A DNA stretch of 14,358 bases. It comes from an uncultured bacterium. Its GTDB lineage: Bacteria > Planctomycetota > Phycisphaerae > Phycisphaerales > SM1A02. The stretch covers positions 1 to 14,358 of the forward strand of contig CAIXEV010000019.1 in the NCBI GenBank assembly GCA_903918555.1. Reading direction: 5' to 3'. Position numbers and translations under genes: made by a program. Below, in pieces: positions 7,264-13,730 of the stretch (positions are counted from its first letter, which is position 1; the number at the start of each line of letters is the position of its first letter). Under the pieces are notes generated by a model that saw only the letters and a program-made list of their open reading frames with translations, had not been told where the DNA came from and ran no database searches.

Positions 7264-7352
7264 GGGTTCTGTATCCTCTCCCGACTCAGGACCGTTCGCG
7301 AGGCGGTGTCGCCGTCAGCGTGTTCAGTTGGTCGTGAGTTCGAATTTCGGCT

Positions 7353-7357
7353 AGGAG
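7353..7357 (+). promoter_or_regulatory. Shine-Dalgarno fixing the GTG start of rpmA
   Basis: AGGAG ends eight bases before the GTG at 7366. It selects this GTG, which gives the standard L27 N-terminus AHKKGQGS, over in-frame codons further left. Confidence 0.75.
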
Positions 7358-7365
7358 ATTCCGTC

Positions 7366-7635
7366 GTGGCACACAAGAAGGGTCAAGGCTCAACCAAGAA
7401 CGGACGCGATTCCAACCCGCAGTTCCGTGGCATCAAGCTCTACGGTGGCGAGGCGGCCAAGGCTGGCTCGATCATCGTCCGCCAGTGCGGCACCGTCTGG
7501 AAGCCGGGCTACCTCGTCCACATGGGCGCGGACTTCACGCTGATGGCCGAGGTCGAAGGCACGGTCGTCTACAAGGGTGGCCGCGTGCACATCGTGCCGA
7601 GCGACCCGAAGACGCCGCGCTACTCCTACGTCTGA
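7366..7635 (+). CDS. rpmA: 50S ribosomal protein L27
   Basis: 89 aa starting at a GTG, read as MAHKKGQGSTKNGRDS. This is the conserved L27 N-terminus whose flexible tail reaches the peptidyl-transferase centre. The body has the expected LGVKxxGG-like segment, here IKLYGGEAAKAGSIIVRQCG, then the GxxVxxGxDxTLxA pattern, here GYLVHMGADFTLMA. The C-terminus SYV is slightly longer than in E. coli. There is no N-terminal extension of the kind that needs cleavage in Firmicutes. The strong AGGAG at 7353-7357 sets the start. It is followed by a repeat and terminator and then obgE. L21 is missing upstream, although the rplU-rpmA pair is nearly universal. Confidence 0.97.
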   Translation: MAHKKGQGSTKNGRDSNPQFRGIKLYGGEAAKAGSIIVRQCGTVWKPGYLVHMGADFTLMAEVEGTVVYKGGRVHIVPSDPKTPRYSYV

Positions 7636-7641
7636 TCAGTT

Positions 7642-7739
7642 GAGGCGCTTCGGTTCTTCAGGCCTCGGTTCTTCAGGCCTCGGTTCTGGAGGCTTCGGGC
7701 CTCAGTCTCGGCGCCTGAAACTTCAGCGCAGGTCTCAGC
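7642..7739 (+). repeat. 15-bp tandem repeat after rpmA
   Basis: CGGTTCTTCAGGCCT occurs at 7651-7665 and exactly again at 7666-7680. A diverged third copy, CGGTTCTGGAGGCTT, is at 7681-7695. Flanking bases add inverted matches: TGAGGC (7641-7646) with GCCTCA (7699-7704), GCCTC (7677-7681) with GAGGC (7689-7693), and TTCAGGC (7657-7663) with GCCTGAA (7713-7719). The transcript could therefore fold in several ways. The block starts just after the rpmA stop and lies before its terminator. Confidence 0.75.
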
Positions 7740-7749
7740 AAGGTCTTTC

Positions 7750-7782
7750 ACGCCGCGTGCGTCTGCGCGCGGCGTTTGCTTT
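7750..7782 (+). terminator. Intrinsic terminator of rpmA
   Basis: An 11-bp, GC-rich stem pairs 7750-7760 (ACGCCGCGTGC) with 7765-7775 (GCGCGCGGCGT), with one G-T wobble and a four-base loop GTCT. A T-rich tail TTGCTTTC follows. This is a good rho-independent terminator between rpmA and obgE, placed 49 bases before the obgE ATG. Confidence 0.7.
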
Positions 7783-7823
7783 CGGCGCCAAATGCGCCGA
7801 CACTCTGCGACGACACTCCACGC

Positions 7824-8858
7824 ATGCTCGTTGACGAAGCCATCATCCATGTGCGTAGCGGCAAAGGCGGCGATGGCTCCGTCCACTTCCGCCGCGAGAA
7901 GTCCATCATGAAGGGTGGACCGGACGGTGGCGACGGCGGCCGCGGCGGTCATGTGATCCTCGTGGGCGACTCGCATCTCGACACGCTTGTCGAGTTCCAG
8001 CACCGACCGCACCTGTTTGCCAAGCACGGCGAGAACGGATCCAAGAAGAGCTGCCACGGGTCGGATGCGGTCGACCTGTTCGTGCGCGTTCCGCTCGGCT
8101 CGGTCGTGCGCGACGCGGAGACCGATGAGTTCGTCGCGGACATCATCGAGGATGGCCAGCAGGTCATCGTCGCCCACGGCGGCCGCGGCGGCTGGGGCAA
8201 CGAGCGCTTCAAGTCGGCGACGCACCAGACGCCGACCGAGTCGACGCCCGGCGGCGCTTCGATCGAGCGTTCGCTGCGCATCGAGCTCAAGCTCATCGCG
8301 GACATCGGCTTCGTCGGCCTTCCGAACGCCGGCAAGTCGACGCTGCTTGGCAAGTCGACGCGCGCGAACGCGAAGGTCGGCGACTATCCGTTCACGACGC
8401 GCAAGCCGCAGCTCGGGATCGCGGAACTCCCGGGCGACCGCCGCATCGTGCTCGCGGACATCCCCGGTCTCATCGAAGGTGCGAGCGAGGGCGCAGGTCT
8501 CGGCCACGACTTCCTGCGCCACATCGAGCGCACGAAGGCGATCGTGCATCTTGTCGACCTCGCGCCGCTCGACGGCTCGCGTCCGTCGGACAACTACCGA
8601 ACCATCCGCGAGGAACTGCACGCCTTCTCGCCGACCCTGGCGGAGAAGCAGGAGCTCGTCGTGTTCTCGAAGGTCGACCTCGTGCCGGAGGAGGAGCGCG
8701 CGAAGCGCGTGCGCCGTCTCGCGACCGAGATCGGTCTTGGGAAGCACGAGCATCCCGTGATCATCTCCGCCGCCACGGGCGAGGGAATCCGCGAGCTTCT
8801 CGAGCGCTGCTACGCGCTCGTGAAGGGCGAGGCGCTTCCGACCGAATGGCGCCGGTGA
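7824..8858 (+). CDS. obgE: Obg/CgtA GTPase
   Basis: 344 aa. The N-terminal glycine-rich Obg fold spans about 1-158, beginning MLVDEAIIHVRSGKGGDG and running through GGPDGGDGGRGG and GGRGGWGNERF. The G domain follows: G1 GLPNAGKST (165-173), G2 in DYPFTTRKPQLG (187-198), G3 DIPG (212-215), G4 SKVD (282-285) and G5 SAATGEG (315-321). Obg is a ribosome-assembly and stress GTPase acting on the 50S subunit. The length matches Obg proteins without the C-terminal OCT domain. The usual G4 NKxD is SKVD here; Asp285, which reads guanine, is kept. The rpmA-obgE order is the conserved one, although a terminator lies between them. The ATG at 7824 gives the canonical N-terminus but has no Shine-Dalgarno. 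Confidence 0.97.
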   Translation: MLVDEAIIHVRSGKGGDGSVHFRREKSIMKGGPDGGDGGRGGHVILVGDSHLDTLVEFQHRPHLFAKHGENGSKKSCHGSDAVDLFVRVPLGSVVRDAETDEFVADIIEDGQQVIVAHGGRGGWGNERFKSATHQTPTESTPGGASIERSLRIELKLIADIGFVGLPNAGKSTLLGKSTRANAKVGDYPFTTRKPQLGIAELPGDRRIVLADIPGLIEGASEGAGLGHDFLRHIERTKAIVHLVDLAPLDGSRPSDNYRTIREELHAFSPTLAEKQELVVFSKVDLVPEEERAKRVRRLATEIGLGKHEHPVIISAATGEGIRELLERCYALVKGEALPTEWRR

Positions 8859-8873
8859 GCGCGCCGCGGCCGG

Positions 8874-10652
8874 TCAACGGCACAGCACGCGGAACGCAGC
8901 GAAGAAGTCGCGGAACTCGGCGCGGTACTTGTCCGCGATCGTGAGCTCCGCGATCTCCGCGACGAGCGAGTCGTCGTCCTTGATGATCTCGGCGCGGCCA
9001 CCGCCGGCCTCGGAAATCTCGGGGAACCAAGTGTGGCTTGGCTTCCTGCGCATGGTCGGCGGCGGCGCCTTCGGCGGTTCGGCCTGCTTCTCCCCGTTGC
9101 GGCCGACCGGCTTGTCGGGGTCGCCGCGCTCGGCCTCGCGCTCGCCATTGCGCTCGCGCTCGCGCTCGCCCTTGCCGCGCGGCTTCTTGCCGCCCTTCTC
9201 GGTTTCGGCGGGCGCCTTTGCGCGCTCCGAGCCCTCTTCCTTGAGGTTCGACTCCTGATCGCGCGCCACGATGCCGTAGGTGCGCACGCCGCGCGCGAAC
9301 GCCTTCTTCGCGAGTTCGACACAGAGCGTTCCTTCGCCCGGATGCGGCGGGGCGTCGCCCACCAGGACGAGCGCACGGATCGGCTGCGGCGCGGGCGGGC
9401 GCGCGTCGGGCAGCCAGCTGAAGCGGCCAAGCGCCGTCTTCATCGCGGCGAAGACGCTCTCCGGCTCGTCGCCGCCACCTTCGGCCGAGAGCGACCAGAG
9501 GCGCGTGCGCGCCTCGTCGATGCTGCGGGTGAAGTCCCACGCCTTCGTCTCCCACGCGTCGGTGCGGTCGCGGTAGCCGATGATCGCGATTCGTACGCCG
9601 CCGGTGACGCTCCCGAGGAACTCGACGAGGTCGTCGGCGCTCGACTGCGCGTCTGAGAGCTCGCGCCACATGCTCGCGGTGCAGTCGATGAGAAGCGCGA
9701 GATCCATCGGTCGATTGGCGACGCTCGCGAGGTACCCCTCGAACGCGATGAAGCCCGCCGCGTCGAGCTCGGCGACCTTGTTCGGCGGCACGAGGCGCTC
9801 GCCTGCGGGCACGCCCGGCACGATCGCCGCCGGCTCGAAGCCGGGCTTCGCCTTGCCCCGGCGATACCAATCGCGCCAGCGGTAGTCGCGGCCGGAATCG
9901 GAGCCGCCCGTGATGGCGGCGAGTCGCGGCGACAGCGCGCCCGCCTCCGTGCGGCTCATGCGCAGCACGACGCGGCCGAGCAGTTCGTCCATGCGCTCGC
10001 GGATCTCCTTGTTCGCGGCGTCGCGCGCGACGGCGTCGTCGCCGCCGCGGTCGAGCGCGGCGAGCACCTCGAGCGCGACCATCGCCTCGACGGGGCGCTG
10101 CGAGCGCTCGATGCTGGCGATCCGCGCATCGATCGCCGCGAGCGGAACTTCGTAGCGTCCGCGCAGGATCGCGCGGAGGACGCGCTCGTCGCGTTCGCCT
10201 TCGAGGATGTCGGCGGGGAGCACGACGCCGCGACGGGCGAGCACCGCGAACGCGTAGGCGCGCACGCGCCAGGACGGGTCGCGCGTGAGGGAGATCAGTC
10301 GGCCGGCGCTCGCGGGGCAGTCGTAGCGCTCGAGGCGCATCGCGGCGAGCGCGCGCGAGGTCCACGCGCGCGAGGTTGCAAGTCGGTTCAACGCCTCGGA
10401 TTCGACGGGAGAAGCATCGGCGAGCGGCACGAGCGGCTGGGGCGGCGGCGCCTCCGCGGGCGGAGTCGGCGGCGCCGGCTCGGGCATGGGCGGCGCGTCG
10501 TCTGGCGGCAGTTCTTCGGGCGGGGGTTCTTGGAGCGGGGTTTCTCGGTTCGTGACGACCTGCGGTTGCTCATCCTGGGCGAGGGCTCGCGCTGCGGCCG
10601 CGGATGGCGCCGCGGCGAGAAGCAGGAGGAGGAGCAGGATCGAGCCGCGCAT
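8874..10652 (-). CDS. Exported VWA-domain protein with Pro-rich linker and charged insert
   Basis: 592 aa from the ATG at 10652. A signal peptide (MRGSILLLLLLLAAAPSAAA, cleavage near ALA-QDEQ, residue 26) leads into a Pro/Glu-rich linker (about 40-80). A helical region with HEAT-like units follows (about 90-240; WRVRAYAFAVLARRG). The von Willebrand A domain begins at about 315: LALLIDCTASM gives the MIDAS D323-x-T325-x-S327, then GYRDRTD (359-365), GGGDEPESVFAAM (392-404) and VLVGDAPPHP (429-438). These mark the VWA subgroup with the GYRDRGD/GDAPPH motifs. The domain is interrupted at about 464-540 by a highly charged Glu/Lys/Arg-rich insert, then resumes (FPEISEAGGG...LVAEIAELTIA). VWA domains bind protein partners through a metal; the partner is unknown. 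The start has TACACT eight bases upstream and no Shine-Dalgarno. Confidence 0.88.
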   Translation of the reverse strand: MRGSILLLLLLLAAAPSAAAARALAQDEQPQVVTNRETPLQEPPPEELPPDDAPPMPEPAPPTPPAEAPPPQPLVPLADASPVESEALNRLATSRAWTSRALAAMRLERYDCPASAGRLISLTRDPSWRVRAYAFAVLARRGVVLPADILEGERDERVLRAILRGRYEVPLAAIDARIASIERSQRPVEAMVALEVLAALDRGGDDAVARDAANKEIRERMDELLGRVVLRMSRTEAGALSPRLAAITGGSDSGRDYRWRDWYRRGKAKPGFEPAAIVPGVPAGERLVPPNKVAELDAAGFIAFEGYLASVANRPMDLALLIDCTASMWRELSDAQSSADDLVEFLGSVTGGVRIAIIGYRDRTDAWETKAWDFTRSIDEARTRLWSLSAEGGGDEPESVFAAMKTALGRFSWLPDARPPAPQPIRALVLVGDAPPHPGEGTLCVELAKKAFARGVRTYGIVARDQESNLKEEGSERAKAPAETEKGGKKPRGKGERERERNGEREAERGDPDKPVGRNGEKQAEPPKAPPPTMRRKPSHTWFPEISEAGGGRAEIIKDDDSLVAEIAELTIADKYRAEFRDFFAAFRVLCR

Positions 10653-10666
10653 GAGGTTCAAGTGTA
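10650..10666 (-). promoter_or_regulatory. Candidate leaderless promoter -10 and start of the VWA gene
   Basis: On the minus strand, TACACT (10666-10661) is followed by eight bases and then the ATG (10652-10650). This would place the transcription start within one or two bases of the ATG. There is no Shine-Dalgarno, and no clear -35. Confidence 0.4.
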
Positions 10667-10749
10667 CGCTTCGCCCCTTGGAACTGACTCCGCCCGCGCG
10701 ATGGATGCTCGGGTGAAGTCGCTCCGTCTCCCCAAGCTGGATTGGCCAC

Positions 10750-11316
10750 ATGATCGAGCGCGAAATCTTCGAGACCGTGTTTGCCCGCGCGAAGCCCTAC
10801 GCCGCCTACCTCGCGTCCGACCCCGCGCGCGCCGGTGGCTGGCAGGCCGTGTACGACCGCGTGACGCTCTCCGAGATGCAGCGCAGCTTGCTTGCGAGCT
10901 TCACGCGGCACATGCCGGTGCTGGTCGTCAGCGGCACCTGGTGCGGCGACTGCGTGCAGCAGGGGCCGCTGATCGCGCGGATCGCGGAGGCGTGTCCGAT
11001 GATCGACCTGCGGTGGGTCGACCGCGACGAGGAGTCTGAGTTCTCGTCGCGCGTGCGGATCTGCGGCGGCGGCCGGGTGCCGACGGTGGTGTTCGCGGCG
11101 GACGACGGCGAGGTCTGCTCGATCCTCGGTGACCGCACGCTCGCGCGCTACCGCGGGCTCGCGCGGCGCCAGCTGGGTGCCTCGTGCGAGCTGCCGTGGG
11201 CGGAGATTCCGGCCGACGAGACCGCGGCGGTGATGCAGGAGTGGCTGAACGAGTTCGAGCGCGTGCAGTGGATGCTGCGGCTGTCGCCGCGGCTGCGGCA
11301 GAAGCACGGGGATTGA
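10750..11316 (+). CDS. Thioredoxin-fold protein with WCGDC motif
   Basis: 188 aa with no signal peptide or membrane segment, so probably cytoplasmic. VLVVSGTWCGDCVQQGPLI (57-75) is the thioredoxin beta-strand plus active site, with redox cysteines C65 and C68 (Cys-Gly-Asp-Cys). GRVPTVVF (108-115) supplies the cis-proline, P111. The N-terminal 50 and C-terminal 60 residues are helical and extend the core beyond a plain thioredoxin (about 105 aa). The CGDC active site is typical of thioredoxin-family proteins found beside unrelated genes. Substrate unknown. It diverges from the exported VWA gene across a 97-bp gap, which makes shared control possible but unproven. No strong Shine-Dalgarno is seen; the ATG at 10750 is the first start consistent with the fold. 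Confidence 0.87.
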   Translation: MIEREIFETVFARAKPYAAYLASDPARAGGWQAVYDRVTLSEMQRSLLASFTRHMPVLVVSGTWCGDCVQQGPLIARIAEACPMIDLRWVDRDEESEFSSRVRICGGGRVPTVVFAADDGEVCSILGDRTLARYRGLARRQLGASCELPWAEIPADETAAVMQEWLNEFERVQWMLRLSPRLRQKHGD

Positions 11317-11351
11317 ACGACCAGCCTTTCGACGGCCGACGAGCCCGGGCG

Positions 11352-13664
11352 TCAGCCTTGCCAGTGCGAGAAGAGCGCCGCGAGGTCCTTTGGTCCGATG
11401 GTGCCGTCGCCATCGAGGTCGCCGAGGCCGTTGGCACCCCAGTTCGCAAGCAGGATGGTCAGGTCCGCGCCGCCGACGAGGCCATCGCCGTTCAGATCTC
11501 CGCTCGATTCCTCGAGATCGTCGCGGCCGTTGCCGTTGGCGTCCGGGTCGAGGCAGTCCGCGAGGCCGTCGCCATCGGTATCGGGATCGTCGGTACCGTC
11601 GCCTCCACAGTCGCGAAGCGACAGCTCGGCGAAGTCGACGCGGCCGTTCGTGCAGAACGAACAGCCCGCGTTCGAGGGCTTGACGCGAGCGAGCGCTCCG
11701 TCGATGAGCATTGCAGACGAGAAGTAGTCGGATGGAAGGCCGCCCGCGCGCACGACGGGGACCCATTCCGCGCCGCCCGTCCGGCGGAAGACCGTCGCTC
11801 CGAGCTTCGCGGCGAGGCTCTGCGACCCTGCCTGCACGACGAGCAGATCGCCCTTGAGGTCGACATGTCCGCCGAATCGCGCCTCGCTCAGGAAGTTGTA
11901 GTACGGCTCGAAGCCGATCGGCCGGATCATCGTCTCGTGGACCCAGCCCGAGGCGGACGAGCGATCGCGTCGGAAGAGATGCACCGCGCCGTGGGGCGCG
12001 AGCGCGGGGTTCGGCCCGCGGTCTGCTCCGACCGCGAGGCGGTCACCGTCGAGCGAGAGCGACGCGCCGAACCCGCCTTCGAAGGGCGTCGGGCGCGGAT
12101 CGGCGAGCGACGCGACCAGTTCCCAGGTCTCTGCTCCCGACTTCGGGTTGGTCGCCGCGAGTTCGTAGACGAAGACGAGTCCCGTCGCGACCGTCGAACC
12201 GTTTGGGCGCGCGAGGCGGTCGCCGACGAGCAGTCGGTCGCCGTCGAAGACGAGGTCAAAGCGATGGGCGCTCGAGGTCGGGCTTGGGAGGGGCCGGATC
12301 AGTTCCGCGGTCCGAATCCACTCGCCGTGAACGAAGCGGTAGAGATGGATCTTGCCTTCGGGAACGCCTGGGCCATTGCTCTTGAGCGGCTCGGCGACGG
12401 CGATGCGGTCGCCCGTCGTCGCGACGGTCGAACCGAAGCGAGGCAGGCCGCTCGCGGGCGGCGATGGCGGAGCAAGCCTGGATTCCAGCACCCACGGGGC
12501 GCCCGCGCCGACGCGGCTCCAGATCACCACCCACGGATCTCGGTTCGCGAAAGGGCCGTTGCTCGAGGCGTCGAAGGTGTAGCCGCCGACGACCACGATG
12601 TCCGAGCCATCCGAGCGGCGACCGATGTCGACGGACCATCCGAGACGCGCGAGGTTTCCCGTGGGCGGGTCTGGATCGAGCAGGAACCCGCTCGATTCCC
12701 AGCCACCGCGGGTGCGCTCGGCGAGGAGCACGCCGCCCGAGTAGTAGGTCTGCGGGACATCCTCGACCATGCGGATGGTCGTCGACTTCGTGGTGCCGAC
12801 TGCGAGCAGATCGCCTCGTCGCTCGAGCTTGCCGAACAGCGTCGCCGGGAGGAACGAAGGCTCGCTCGAATCATTCCAGTGCAAGGTCGGGACGAAGTCG
12901 AGCGGGGGATCCACGCAATCGGGCTGAAGATCGCCGTCGGAGTCGGTCTCGGGGACCTCGCAGCCGCAGACACCCGAGAAGACCTTTCCGGGTTCCTTGG
13001 GGCACTCGTCGTACTCGGTCGGCGAGAAGATGACGTCGCCGAACGCCTCGAACTGGCCGGGCAACTGCCAGGGCTCGCGGAACTCCACGGTGACCGCAGC
13101 GCGGAAAGTCGTACCGGGAGCGGCCACGAACTGGGCGAGGAGCACGAGCCCCTGCCCGTCGGGGAGCGCCTGCGGCCCTTGCAGGCGCTCCCAGTTGATG
13201 AACTGCTCGACCGAGGGAAGCGGAAGCTGCGCGACGACGGCGGACGCGTCGGGGAATCTGCTGAAGGACAGGACGGGTGCCTGCGAAGGGCCTACGCCCG
13301 GACCGAGCGCGAAGTAGGAGTCATTCATCGCGCTCGAGGGGGGCATCTGCTGGGGATTCCAGCTTCCCGCTGTCGTGGAGAGCTCGAGTTCGGAGACGTG
13401 GTCCTTGTGGAAAAAGACGGGGTTGCCGCTCACGATGCGGAACTGGCTCACGCCCTCGCAGGAGAGCGGTTGGCTGAACCGCGCGAAGAGGCGGTAGACG
13501 ACGAACTCCTGCTCGTCGATCACCGCAGTGGCGCGCGTGACGCTGAATCCATCGAAGCCCGGGTCGTTCTCTCCGTCGTTCGGCGCGGCATGCGCTTCGG
13601 CCGAGGCGGCGAGGAGGAAGGCTGCGAGGGCGAGGGCCGGACGCGCGGCGGATGCGGGATGCAT
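11352..13664 (-). CDS. Secreted FG-GAP-like beta-propeller protein with dockerin-like tail
   Basis: 770 aa from the ATG at 13664. The signal peptide ends near AHA-APND (residue 26). An N-terminal beta-rich region (about 30-215) is followed by a thrombospondin-3-like Cys/Asp linker, GVCGCEVPETDSDGDLQPDC (231-250). Next come repeated propeller units (about 260-685) with FG-GAP/integrin-alpha-like cores, such as RFGSTVATTGDRIAVAEP (409-426), FGASLSLDGDRLAVGADRG (532-550) and FGGHVDLKGDLLVVQAG (597-613). The C-terminus has Asp-rich calcium loops (DPDTDGDGLADCLDPDANG) and two dockerin-like EF-hand repeats, GDLNGDGLVGGADLTILLAN (722-741) and GDLDGDGTIGPKDLAALFSH (748-767). The protein is likely secreted or on the cell surface and Ca2+-dependent. 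A TTG at 13706 would add 14 residues ahead of the signal peptide and is less likely. The gene lies 66 bp downstream of mutS on the same strand. Confidence 0.88.
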   Translation of the reverse strand: MHPASAARPALALAAFLLAASAEAHAAPNDGENDPGFDGFSVTRATAVIDEQEFVVYRLFARFSQPLSCEGVSQFRIVSGNPVFFHKDHVSELELSTTAGSWNPQQMPPSSAMNDSYFALGPGVGPSQAPVLSFSRFPDASAVVAQLPLPSVEQFINWERLQGPQALPDGQGLVLLAQFVAAPGTTFRAAVTVEFREPWQLPGQFEAFGDVIFSPTEYDECPKEPGKVFSGVCGCEVPETDSDGDLQPDCVDPPLDFVPTLHWNDSSEPSFLPATLFGKLERRGDLLAVGTTKSTTIRMVEDVPQTYYSGGVLLAERTRGGWESSGFLLDPDPPTGNLARLGWSVDIGRRSDGSDIVVVGGYTFDASSNGPFANRDPWVVIWSRVGAGAPWVLESRLAPPSPPASGLPRFGSTVATTGDRIAVAEPLKSNGPGVPEGKIHLYRFVHGEWIRTAELIRPLPSPTSSAHRFDLVFDGDRLLVGDRLARPNGSTVATGLVFVYELAATNPKSGAETWELVASLADPRPTPFEGGFGASLSLDGDRLAVGADRGPNPALAPHGAVHLFRRDRSSASGWVHETMIRPIGFEPYYNFLSEARFGGHVDLKGDLLVVQAGSQSLAAKLGATVFRRTGGAEWVPVVRAGGLPSDYFSSAMLIDGALARVKPSNAGCSFCTNGRVDFAELSLRDCGGDGTDDPDTDGDGLADCLDPDANGNGRDDLEESSGDLNGDGLVGGADLTILLANWGANGLGDLDGDGTIGPKDLAALFSHWQG

Positions 13665-13676
13665 AGATTCATCATA
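13662..13676 (-). promoter_or_regulatory. Candidate leaderless promoter -10 and start of the FG-GAP gene
   Basis: On the minus strand, TATGAT (13676-13671; five of six to TATAAT) is followed by six bases and the ATG (13664-13662). Transcription would begin at the ATG itself. No Shine-Dalgarno. The nearest TTGACG (13706-13701) is too far (24 bp) to be a standard -35. Confidence 0.45.
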
Positions 13677-13730
13677 CGAAGCGTGCGCGGCGAATAGAAC
13701 CGTCAACCTCGAAAGAGATCGTTTGGTCTC

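Noticed and set aside
7330..7350. tRNA T-arm-like GAGTTCGAATTTC
   Set aside because: No matching acceptor, D or anticodon arms around it; it is in the rpmA leader and simply contains the palindrome TTCGAA.
11184..13697. Very long + strand open frame antisense to the FG-GAP/dockerin gene
   Set aside because: Arg/Ala/Glu-rich with no family resemblance. It mirrors a minus-strand gene with clear domains. GC-rich third positions keep antisense frames open.
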